Shown here piece by piece: positions 8,140-15,993 of a stretch of 46,010 bases of DNA. Every line of letters begins with the position of its first letter. Within the stretch, counting starts at the first letter, position 1. Below the pieces are notes generated by a model, which saw nothing but the letters and a program-made list of their open reading frames with translations, was not told the origin of the DNA and did no database searches. The stretch is from assembly GCF_001021165.1 (NCBI RefSeq), contig NZ_AZAY01000027.1, forward strand, positions 1 through 46,010. The letters are read 5' to 3'. Source of the DNA: Marinitoga sp. 1197. Lineage in GTDB: Bacteria > Thermotogota > Thermotogae > Petrotogales > Petrotogaceae. The position numbers and the translations under genes were made by a program.

Positions 8140-8970
8140 ATGAATGATATTAGCGAATATGTAAAGAATGTAAAAGAAGCTTCTAAATATATAAAAGAAA
8201 AAATATCAAACCAACCAGAAATTGCAATTGTATTAGGATCAGGACTACACGGTATTTCTGAAAAATTAGAAAATTCATTAAGTATATCATATACCGATAT
8301 TCCGAATTTTCCTGTTTCAACAGCACCTGGTCATAAAGGTGAATTAATGTTTGGTAGCATATCTGGAAAAAACGTTATGTTAATGAATGGTAGATTTCAT
8401 TATTATGAAGGATATACTATGAAGGAAGTTACATTTCCAATTAGAGTTATGCAAGAATTAGGCATAAAGATTTTAATAGTTACCAATGCAGCAGGTGGTA
8501 TGAATCCAAATTTTGAAGTTGGTAATCCTTGTATAATTACAGATCAGATTAACTTTATGGGAGATAATCCATTAATTGGACAAAATTGCGAAGAATGGGG
8601 ACCAAGATTTCCTGATATGAGTGAACCTTATGATAGGGAATTAACAGAAAAAGCTATATCCGTAGCAAAGAAATTAGGAATTCCTGTATATACCGGTGTT
8701 TATCTTGGTATTACCGGTCCTACATTTGAAACGCCTGCTGAATTAAAAATGATGAGAAATTTCGGTGCTGATTTAGTAGGAATGTCTACAGTTCCTGAAG
8801 TTATTGTTGCAAATCATGGGGGAATAAGAGTTTTAGGCCTATCCGCTGTTACTGATAAAGCTGTACCGGATGAATTAAAACCGGTTACTGCTGAGGAAGT
8901 TATAGAAATAGCAAATAAAACTGGTGAAAAAATAGCTGAAATAATTTTATCTTTATTGGGTGAATTATAG
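8140..8970 (+). CDS. punA: Purine nucleoside phosphorylase (inosine/guanosine type)
   Basis: It cleaves inosine or guanosine (and deoxy forms) with phosphate to the free base and ribose-1-phosphate. The 276-residue length fits the trimeric, mammalian-like PNP class. Motifs seen are IVLGSGLHG at the phosphate site, GRFHYYEGY, the long LIVTNAAGGMN signature, ITGPTFETPAE, and GMSTVPEVIVANH followed by TDKA in the base-binding pocket. The GGAGGTG ribosome site is ideal. The product of this reaction is the substrate of the adjacent hpt enzyme. Its stop codon directly touches the GTG of the next gene. Confidence 0.95.
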   Translation: MNDISEYVKNVKEASKYIKEKISNQPEIAIVLGSGLHGISEKLENSLSISYTDIPNFPVSTAPGHKGELMFGSISGKNVMLMNGRFHYYEGYTMKEVTFPIRVMQELGIKILIVTNAAGGMNPNFEVGNPCIITDQINFMGDNPLIGQNCEEWGPRFPDMSEPYDRELTEKAISVAKKLGIPVYTGVYLGITGPTFETPAELKMMRNFGADLVGMSTVPEVIVANHGGIRVLGLSAVTDKAVPDELKPVTAEEVIEIANKTGEKIAEIILSLLGEL

Positions 8971-9963
8971 GTGAGAAGGTTTTTTTTTCTAATATTTCTT
9001 TTTATCTCTATATTCTCATTTTCAGAAAAAATTGATATATACAATAAGATTTTTTATAAACCTGGATTACACATGGAGTTATATACAGACTCCATGTTTT
9101 TGAATTTTGAATACACATTTTTAGGAAAATATTCTTATATGAGTTCATCCGAACTACTGAATTACGTCTGGTCACAGGATAGAAATTTAATAGGAGGCCA
9201 GATGTATGTTGAGTCTAATTATTATACACATGCTATTTCTTCAAGTCATGCCGTTGGACTTCTACAATTAAAACCTATAGTTGCACAAGATTTTGGTATT
9301 CATAATTTATTTAACCCAATTGATAACATAACTGGTGCCACTGCTTATCATAGTTATTTATATAAAATTTTTCAATCTGAAAAACAGCAGATAGCAGCCT
9401 ATTATCAAGGACCAACATCTGTTTTAAAAAGTGGTATAAATTCTTCTGGTTTGAATTATTATAAAAAAGTAAAAAAAGCTCAAAAATTTTATAAAAATAC
9501 CGAAATTTACTCTCCGTTTTTAATTGGGATTAATGGAAAAGTATCGTTAAATTACTTTGAGCTAAATACATATTCTGGACTTGCTTATAAGAATTTTGAA
9601 GTTTATTCCACCCAAAATTTATCTTTTATCAAAGAAAATAATTCCACTAAATTTAATAAATTAAGTGTTACCTATGGATTGATGTATTTTCCAAAATCTG
9701 ATTTCTCAATAGGATCATCATATGGAAATAATTTAAACCTCTATTTACGTCTTGGCTATCCCTGGTCACAAAATATATTATCTTTAAATAACTTAAAATT
9801 TATGAATTCTTATTATCTGAATATTGAGTATAAAAATGGAATATGGATAAAATCTTATATAGATAATAATTTTATCTTTATTACTGGTTTTTCTATATAC
9901 GACATAAAATTCGGAATAATTATAAACTCTGATTATAGAATCGGTATTTATATGAGTCTTTAG
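8971..9963 (+). CDS. Secreted lytic transglycosylase (SLT domain) with unknown C-terminal domain
   Basis: The protein begins with a signal peptide (MRR then a Phe/Ile-rich core to about residue 18) and is predicted to act on peptidoglycan. Residues ~60-170 are an SLT/lysozyme-like domain. The catalytic glutamate is E81 in QMYVESNYY, followed by AISSSHAVGLLQL, the usual GLMQ-type motif, and AAYYQGP. Residues ~180-330 are rich in aromatic and beta-like segments and I do not recognise them; they could be a wall- or outer-envelope-binding beta domain. The start is a GTG immediately after the pnp stop, and fliF follows ten bases downstream. It therefore sits in the flagellar operon and may open the wall for basal-body assembly (inference). 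Confidence 0.8.
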   Translation: MRRFFFLIFLFISIFSFSEKIDIYNKIFYKPGLHMELYTDSMFLNFEYTFLGKYSYMSSSELLNYVWSQDRNLIGGQMYVESNYYTHAISSSHAVGLLQLKPIVAQDFGIHNLFNPIDNITGATAYHSYLYKIFQSEKQQIAAYYQGPTSVLKSGINSSGLNYYKKVKKAQKFYKNTEIYSPFLIGINGKVSLNYFELNTYSGLAYKNFEVYSTQNLSFIKENNSTKFNKLSVTYGLMYFPKSDFSIGSSYGNNLNLYLRLGYPWSQNILSLNNLKFMNSYYLNIEYKNGIWIKSYIDNNFIFITGFSIYDIKFGIIINSDYRIGIYMSL

Positions 9964-9973
9964 AGGTGAGTTC

Positions 9974-11524
9974 ATGGGATTTTTTCAAACTATAAAAGAT
10001 TATTGGGAAAATTTTTCTCTAAATCAAAAAATTATATATTCTATCTTAATTGCAACTGTTATCTTTTTGTTAACAATTTTAATTATATTAAACTTAAGAC
10101 CTAATTATCAGGTCTTAATAAGTGGTGTTGACGAACAACAGGGTGGAAAAATTATATCGAAATTAGAAGAGTTAAATATTCCATATAAGGTTGGTCCAGG
10201 TGGCTCTATTCAGGTGCCGGAAAAATACAATAAATATGAACTATGGATGAAATTAGCTTTAAATGGTGTTTTAGGAAATCAGATACAGGGGTATGAATTA
10301 CTTCAAAAACAGAATTTTGGAGCAACAAGTTATGATAAACAGGTAAATTATCAAATTGCTCTTGAGGGTGAATTATCTAAATCTATTTCAACTATGAAGG
10401 GCATACAGTATGCAAGGGTGCATATTGTTCTGCCTCCAAGAACTTATTATACTCCTGCTGAACAATCAAAACCAACTGCATCTGTTTTATTATTTCTTGA
10501 ACCTGGTGCTACAATAGACTCTGCACAAGTTAAAGCTATAATGGATTTTGTTGCAGGCGCTGTACAGAATCTTGAGTCTAAAGATGTAAAGGTTGTCGAT
10601 AATAATTCCAGAAATTTAAGCGCTCAGGTTATATCAGAAGGTAATATTGCAGATGCAGCTACAAAATTTGATTTAAAAAGAAAGATAGAAGAATATTATA
10701 CAGAAAAAATAGAAAATAAATTACAAAGAGTTTTCGGTATGGGAGCCATTGTTGTTATTCCTGAAGTTGAATTAAACTGGCAAAAAATAGAAGAAGAAGC
10801 AAGAAAGGTTCAACCTGTTAATAAAAATACAGGAATTATTGTTAGTGAACAAAGAGAATCTGAAGAAAAAAAGAATTTTTCAGGTATATCAAATGTTCCA
10901 GGTGTGGATTCAAATGTTCCTCCTTATACCACACAAACACCGGATAATCAAAATAGTGATACTTATAAAACCTCTAAAACAATTACAAACTACGATTTCA
11001 ATGAAATATACCAAAAAGTTACTGACGATAAAAATGGCGAGATTGCTCAAAAATCTATTACTGTTTTCATAGATTTAGATAAGTCACCTATTCCAGAAAA
11101 TGAAACTACTAAAGCTCAAATTAAAAGTGCTATTTCAACTGCTACTGGCGCAACTCCTGCTAATATTAATATATTATTCACTAAATTCAACAAAGATTTA
11201 GAAGCTGAATATCAAAAAATTATTCAACAGTCTAAAAGGGCTAAAACAATTACTGCTATAACCATTATTTCTGTAATTTTGATTTTTGTTTTAATATTGT
11301 TGATTATCGGAATAATAAATGTTAATAAGAAAAGAAAAGCAAGAAAAACACTTATTGAAAGAAAGAAAAAACTTGAAGAAGCTGCAAGTAGAATTATTGA
11401 GGAAATTGAACCGGAAACTACAGAAATTAGTGAAGATCAAAAGGTTTTTGAAAAACTTGAAAAAACAGTCGATCAAAATCTTGATGATGTTGTCGAAATA
11501 TTAAAATACTGGATTAATCAATAA
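9974..11524 (+). CDS. fliF: Flagellar MS-ring protein FliF
   Basis: FliF forms the membrane MS ring, the foundation of the flagellar basal body and of the rotor. The 516-residue protein has a membrane helix at ~20-43 and the ring-building motifs LISGVDEQQGGKI, VPEKYNKYELWMKLALNG and YARVHIVLPPRTYY. A variable Ser/Pro/Thr/Gln-rich middle section (~290-340) follows, then a second membrane helix at ~418-443. The acidic C-terminal tail (VFEKLEKTVDQNLDD...) is the part that binds FliG. The ribosome site GAGGTGAG precedes the ATG. The order fliF-fliG-fliH-fliI is the classical operon. Confidence 0.97.
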   Translation: MGFFQTIKDYWENFSLNQKIIYSILIATVIFLLTILIILNLRPNYQVLISGVDEQQGGKIISKLEELNIPYKVGPGGSIQVPEKYNKYELWMKLALNGVLGNQIQGYELLQKQNFGATSYDKQVNYQIALEGELSKSISTMKGIQYARVHIVLPPRTYYTPAEQSKPTASVLLFLEPGATIDSAQVKAIMDFVAGAVQNLESKDVKVVDNNSRNLSAQVISEGNIADAATKFDLKRKIEEYYTEKIENKLQRVFGMGAIVVIPEVELNWQKIEEEARKVQPVNKNTGIIVSEQRESEEKKNFSGISNVPGVDSNVPPYTTQTPDNQNSDTYKTSKTITNYDFNEIYQKVTDDKNGEIAQKSITVFIDLDKSPIPENETTKAQIKSAISTATGATPANINILFTKFNKDLEAEYQKIIQQSKRAKTITAITIISVILIFVLILLIIGIINVNKKRKARKTLIERKKKLEEAASRIIEEIEPETTEISEDQKVFEKLEKTVDQNLDDVVEILKYWINQ

Positions 11525-11536
11525 AGAGGTGATTTT

Positions 11537-12499
11537 ATGGCTGCAGATAAAGGTAACGCTACTACAGGTTTGAGAAAAGCAGCTATTCTTGTGGTTTTAG
11601 TTGGACCGGATAGAGCTTCAAAATTATTACAAGAATTAAATGAAGAAGAGGTGGAAATGCTGACACTGGAAGTCGCCAATCTTGGTAAAATTTCAGAAGA
11701 AGAAAAAAGCGCCGTTTTAAATGAATTTTTTGAATTAATGAAAGTAAAAGAATTCATTAAAGAAGGCGGGGTTGATTATGCCAAAAAATTGCTTGAAGAA
11801 GCTTTTGGTCCTGAACAGGCAATTAAAATTATTGAAAATCTCGTTACAAATTTACAGGTTAAACCTTTTGATTTCTTAAAAAGAATCGATATTACTCAAA
11901 TTACAAACGTTTTACAAAATGAACATCCACAAACCGTTGCACTGGTATTATGTTATCTGCCACCATCTGCTGCTGCGCAGGTTATTGCTGGCTTGCCTGA
12001 GGATCTTCAGGTTGACGTAATTAAAAGAATTTCTATTATGGATAGAGCCACTCCAGATGTTGTTAAGGAGGTGGAAAGTCGTATGAAAGATAGATTATCA
12101 TCATTTGCTGCCCAACCTTTTAGTCAAGTTGGAGGAATAGAAACAACTGCCGAAATTATGAATAATATTGATAGAACCGTATCAAAAAATATTTTTGATA
12201 GATTATCAGAATCAGATCCAAAATTATCAGAAGAAATTAGAAAGAAAATGTTTGTATTTGAAGATATTCTCAAACTTGATGACAGAACTATTCAAAGAAT
12301 ACTCAGAGAAGTTGATACTCGTGATTTAACGCTATCTCTAAAAGGTGCGTCTGAAGAATTAAAAGATAAAATTCTATCTAATATGTCCCAAAGAGCCAGT
12401 CAAATGATTGTGGAAGAACTGGAATTCATGGGACCTGTCAGACTAAAAGATGTTGATGAAGCACAACAAAGAATTGTTGCAATTATCAGAAAATTATAA
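11537..12499 (+). CDS. fliG: Flagellar motor switch protein FliG, cut short by an in-frame TAA
   Basis: FliG couples the MS ring to FliM and the stator and generates torque. The 320-residue frame contains all three domains: the N-terminal FliF-binding part, the middle EHPQTVALVL motif, and the C-terminal MFVF motif followed by the torque helix (DDRTIQRILREVDTRDL). It stops at TAA (12497-12499) straight after IIRKL. If that codon is read through, the same frame continues ESGEIIIAGGGGEELIV to a TAA at 12551-12553. That closely matches the normal end of T. maritima FliG as I remember it (RRLEEAGEIVIARGGGEELIM). A GAA-to-TAA change would explain the stop. Truncation removes 18 residues of a ~338-residue protein. 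The gene may be functional, mutated, or misread by sequencing. Confidence 0.95.
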   Translation: MAADKGNATTGLRKAAILVVLVGPDRASKLLQELNEEEVEMLTLEVANLGKISEEEKSAVLNEFFELMKVKEFIKEGGVDYAKKLLEEAFGPEQAIKIIENLVTNLQVKPFDFLKRIDITQITNVLQNEHPQTVALVLCYLPPSAAAQVIAGLPEDLQVDVIKRISIMDRATPDVVKEVESRMKDRLSSFAAQPFSQVGGIETTAEIMNNIDRTVSKNIFDRLSESDPKLSEEIRKKMFVFEDILKLDDRTIQRILREVDTRDLTLSLKGASEELKDKILSNMSQRASQMIVEELEFMGPVRLKDVDEAQQRIVAIIRKL

Positions 12500-12553
12500 G
12501 AATCCGGTGAAATTATTATTGCTGGTGGAGGAGGAGAAGAATTAATTGTTTAA
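12500..12553 (+). other. Orphaned conserved C-terminal tail of FliG, in frame after the stop
   Basis: Seventeen sense codons in the fliG frame follow the TAA at 12497 and encode the family's conserved tail. They end with their own TAA at 12551-12553, which overlaps the TTG start of fliH (12546). The GGAGGAGGAG that encodes the glycine/glutamate run is also the ribosome binding site for fliH, which may partly explain its conservation at DNA level. Confidence 0.85.
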
Positions 12554-13232
12554 TAGAAAAATAATCAAAGGACAGTATATTATTTTTGAATCACCAGAAA
12601 ATACACAGGAATTAGAAAAAGAAAGTGCTGAAGAAATTGCAAAAAAAATTATTGAAGATGCTGAAAGAAAAGCCTCAGAAATAATAGAAAATGCAAAACA
12701 TGAGGCAGAAAATATTGTTAACGAAGCTCATTTAGCCTATGCAGAGGAAATTGAAAAAGCAAGAAGAGAAGGCAAAGAGAGAGCAGAAAATGAGCTTAAT
12801 TTATTGATTGAGCAATATTCACAACAGCTCAATCAATTATTGTCCTCTTTTGAAAAATCTATAAATTTAGAACTATACAATGTAAGAATGCTTTTATTTA
12901 ATATATTAAAATTATTAGTCAATAAATTTCTGGATATTGAAATCTTATCTTCTCCAAAATGGATAGAAAATTCATTAAATAAAATTATAGAAAAATTTAT
13001 TAATTTTAATAAAATAAAAATACATATTAGCTCTAATATTATAAATAATTACTCGCAATTGATAGAAAAATTTGACTCTCTGGATAATATTGAAATAATA
13101 GAAGACATCACTTTGCCGGATTTTTCTCTTTCTGTACATACGGATATGGGAAAAATTATTATTAATAAAGATAATATTATTAAGCAAGTTAATACTATAA
13201 TCGAGGAAGAATTAAATGATGAAAGATTATAA
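12546..13232 (+). CDS. fliH: Flagellar assembly protein FliH
   Basis: FliH regulates the export ATPase FliI and links it to the export gate. The 228-residue protein is divergent but has the family layout. A short N-terminus is followed by a long charged coiled coil (about residues 20-105) with repeated A-x-x-x-A/E-type spacing such as EIIENAKHEAENIV. The C-terminal domain, about 120 residues, contains LPDFSLSVHTDMGKI. It starts at TTG behind GGAGGAGGAG; a stop codon sits directly upstream in frame, so no earlier start is possible. It overlaps fliI by 17 bases. The assignment rests on position between fliG and fliI plus the architecture. Confidence 0.85.
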   Translation: MFNRKIIKGQYIIFESPENTQELEKESAEEIAKKIIEDAERKASEIIENAKHEAENIVNEAHLAYAEEIEKARREGKERAENELNLLIEQYSQQLNQLLSSFEKSINLELYNVRMLLFNILKLLVNKFLDIEILSSPKWIENSLNKIIEKFINFNKIKIHISSNIINNYSQLIEKFDSLDNIEIIEDITLPDFSLSVHTDMGKIIINKDNIIKQVNTIIEEELNDERL

Positions 13233-14541
13233 TGATATTTATGAAAATATAAACAAAAAAATTACCTCCTTAGATTTTTTTTCGCTGGAAGGAATTGTAG
13301 ATAGAATCACAGGCGTTGTTATAGAATCCAGGGGACCAGATGTGTCTCTTGGTGATTTGTGTTCTATAACATTAAAAGATGGAAATACTGCACTATGTGA
13401 AGTTGTTGGTTTTGTTGGAAATAGAGTTTTATTAATGCCTTTTGAAGATGTTCATGGTCTTTATGTTGGAGCTAAAGTAAAAAAATTAAACAGAAAGGTA
13501 TCAATTGGAATTACTCAAAATCTATTAGGAAGAGTTTTAGATGGAATAGGAAGACCAATAGATGGAAAGCCCCTACATATTGAAAAATATCGTTCTATAT
13601 ATTCTCCGCCTCCAAATCCTTTAATAAGAAATAAAATAGAAAAACCTTTATCTGTTGGAGTTAAAGCTATAGATGGATTAATAACTCTCGGGCAGGGTCA
13701 AAGGATTGGAATTTTTGCCGGTAGTGGTGTTGGAAAAAGCACATTATTGGGTATGATTGCAAGAAATACATCTGCTGATATTAATGTAATCTCATTAATA
13801 GGTGAGCGAGGAAGAGAGGTTAGAGAGTTTATTGAAAGAGATTTAGGAGAAGAAGGTTTAAAACGCTCAATTGTCGTCGTTTCAACTTCTGATCAACCAG
13901 CTTTGATGAGAACCAAAGCTTTACTCAGCGCAACCACTATTGCAGAATTTTTCAGAGATCTCGGATATAATGTTATGCTAATGGTAGATTCTTTAACACG
14001 TTGGGCTATGGCTCAAAGAGAAATAGGGCTTTCAATAGGCGAACCTCCAGCAACGCGAGGATATACTCCAAGTGTTTTTGCGGAATTACCTAAAATATTG
14101 GAAAGAGCCGGTAATTCTGATAAAGGTAGTATAACTGCAATTTATACTGTTCTGGTTGAAGGCGACGATTTTAATGAACCAATTTCTGATACTGTTAGAG
14201 GTATTGTAGATGGACATATTATTTTATCCAGAAGATTGGCAGAATCTTCGCATTATCCAGCGATAGATGTTTTATCAAGTATAAGCAGATTAATGTCATC
14301 TGTTGTTTCGGCCGAACACCTTGATGCTGCTTATACGGTTCGTGACATTATGGCAACATATAATGATGCAAAGGACTTAATAGAAGTTGGCGCATATAAA
14401 GAGGGAACTAGCAAAAAAATTGATATTGCAAAAAGGGAAATTGATAATATCAATGCTTTTCTAAAACAGGGAACATTTGAAAGACCTTCATTTGATGAAA
14501 TAGTAAGTCAATTAATAAAATTAGCGAAAAAATTGAAATAA
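13216..14541 (+). CDS. fliI: Flagellum-specific ATPase FliI
   Basis: FliI is the F1-beta-like ATPase of the flagellar type III export apparatus. The protein is 441 aa, the family length. Seen are the Walker A loop GIFAGSGVGKST (~residues 171-182), GERGREVREFIE, the Walker B region VMLMVDSLTRWAMAQRE, and the export-ATPase signature GEPPATRGYTPSVF. Two adjacent ATG codons (13216, 13219) are possible starts behind GAGGAAG. FliJ, which often follows, is absent, and the operon ends here before a new promoter. Confidence 0.97.
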   Translation: MMKDYNDIYENINKKITSLDFFSLEGIVDRITGVVIESRGPDVSLGDLCSITLKDGNTALCEVVGFVGNRVLLMPFEDVHGLYVGAKVKKLNRKVSIGITQNLLGRVLDGIGRPIDGKPLHIEKYRSIYSPPPNPLIRNKIEKPLSVGVKAIDGLITLGQGQRIGIFAGSGVGKSTLLGMIARNTSADINVISLIGERGREVREFIERDLGEEGLKRSIVVVSTSDQPALMRTKALLSATTIAEFFRDLGYNVMLMVDSLTRWAMAQREIGLSIGEPPATRGYTPSVFAELPKILERAGNSDKGSITAIYTVLVEGDDFNEPISDTVRGIVDGHIILSRRLAESSHYPAIDVLSSISRLMSSVVSAEHLDAAYTVRDIMATYNDAKDLIEVGAYKEGTSKKIDIAKREIDNINAFLKQGTFERPSFDEIVSQLIKLAKKLK

Positions 14542-14548
14542 ATGAAAA

Positions 14549-14578
14549 TTGACTTTTTATTATTTAATATGGTAAAAT
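14549..14578 (+). promoter_or_regulatory. Promoter of the sugar-permease operon
   Basis: TTGACT (14549-14554) and TAAAAT (14573-14578) are 18 bases apart, and the -10 box is preceded by TGG, giving an extended -10. The ribosome site GGAGG follows at 14605-14609. Confidence 0.6.
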
Positions 14579-14616
14579 AGGTGTTACAAAATTTTTAGTT
14601 GATTGGAGGAAAGTAT

Positions 14617-15981
14617 ATGCCAGCTGAGATTCTCATTCCTGTTATAGGCATCGTTATTGCTATATTATTGGCGATTTTTATGAAAGTATCCAAATACTTT
14701 CTTTCTCCACATGCATGGAGACGAACGCGTGAAAGTATAACTGCATATTTATATATTTTACCATCCATGATTATTTTATCTATTTTTGTCTTCTGGCCTA
14801 TTATATATTCATTTGTTTTGAGTTTTTTTAAATGGGATTTTAAAAATCAAGCAAACCCTCAGTTTATAGGTTTTGACAATTATGCTCAACTTTTTAAATT
14901 AAAACATCCCGTTGATTTAACATTTAATGTTGCTTTTTTAGGTACTTTTTTTATAGTATTTTTTACAGCATATTTTTTGAATGCTTTATTGGATTTGAAA
15001 AGAATTCCTGATAAAAAAATTAAAAATTTTATAATTTTTAATTCTATTTTGGGATTATTTGCGTTTATTCTTTGGAATTATATTAATTATCAATTTCAAT
15101 GGATTATATTTCTATGGCTCGCTTTTTCATATGTTGCAATTGCTGCAATGAAAAAAATAGAAGGAACACCCGATAAATTATTATTGAGATTAATATTATT
15201 TTTAATTATTTATATTGTAGGAATAAAATTTATAAAAATACCAGAAATTGTGAATTATTTAAGTATGGCAAAAGAAGAAGCTGACTTTTTGAAAGCCATA
15301 TGGAATACAAGTTATTATGTCTTATTATCAATGCCTATAACAATATTTTTATCTTTAATAATAGCTTTATTGTTTTATCAAGAAATCAGAGGAAAAGTTG
15401 TTTTTAGAACTATATACTTTATACCTTTTGTAACTAGTGTTGTTGCCGTTTCATTAGTCTGGCAATGGATATTTAATGACAATGGTTTATTAAATTACAT
15501 TCTGTCATTTTTCGGCGTAGATAAAGTTTTATGGTTAAAGGATGAAAAATGGACAATTCCAACAATAGCTATTATTTCCATATGGAAACTGGTAGGATAT
15601 TACTCTATAATTTTCCTTGCAGGACTTCAAAATATAGATAAAAGTTATTATGAAGCTGCAGAGGTTGACGGCGCAACAACATGGCAAAAATTTGCTTATA
15701 TAACATGGCCTTTGCTTTCTCCAACAACATTCTTTATTTTAATTGTTTCTATGATTGGTGCATTTAAAGTGTTCTCTGAAATTTTTGTTCTTTATTCAGG
15801 ACTCCCAGGTCCATACAACAATAGTGGTTTGACAGTTGTTTATTATGTTTTTGAAAAATTCTATGGTGAACAGAGAATGGGACAGGCAAGTGCAGCTGCA
15901 TATGTGTTATTTGGTATTATACTGATTTTTACCTTTATACAATTTGTAGCTGGGAAAAAACGTGTCCATTACGATTCTTAA
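14617..15981 (+). CDS. Sugar ABC transporter permease, MalF type, with extra membrane segments
   Basis: One of two membrane subunits of a carbohydrate ABC importer. The C-terminal half is a normal binding-protein-dependent permease: WNTSYYVLLSMPITIFLSLIIA, VVAVSLVWQWIFNDNGLLNY, and the EAA loop YYEAAEVDGATTWQKFAYITWPLLSP that contacts the ATPase. Normal members have about 290 residues; this one has 454. The standard FIGFDNYAQLFK is followed by about 120 inserted residues containing several hydrophobic helices before the family pattern resumes at FLKAIWNT. An additional N-terminal helix is also present. ATG 14617 follows GGAGG. The second permease begins 12 bases after the stop; no binding protein or ATPase gene is nearby, so the substrate cannot be named. 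Confidence 0.88.
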   Translation: MPAEILIPVIGIVIAILLAIFMKVSKYFLSPHAWRRTRESITAYLYILPSMIILSIFVFWPIIYSFVLSFFKWDFKNQANPQFIGFDNYAQLFKLKHPVDLTFNVAFLGTFFIVFFTAYFLNALLDLKRIPDKKIKNFIIFNSILGLFAFILWNYINYQFQWIIFLWLAFSYVAIAAMKKIEGTPDKLLLRLILFLIIYIVGIKFIKIPEIVNYLSMAKEEADFLKAIWNTSYYVLLSMPITIFLSLIIALLFYQEIRGKVVFRTIYFIPFVTSVVAVSLVWQWIFNDNGLLNYILSFFGVDKVLWLKDEKWTIPTIAIISIWKLVGYYSIIFLAGLQNIDKSYYEAAEVDGATTWQKFAYITWPLLSPTTFFILIVSMIGAFKVFSEIFVLYSGLPGPYNNSGLTVVYYVFEKFYGEQRMGQASAAAYVLFGIILIFTFIQFVAGKKRVHYDS

Positions 15982-15993
15982 GGGGGTCTTATA

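Noticed and set aside
14541-14616. Third copy of the palindromic element (TTGACTTTTT shared)
   Set aside because: Similarity ends after about ten bases and is what a -35 box followed by T residues would give by chance.
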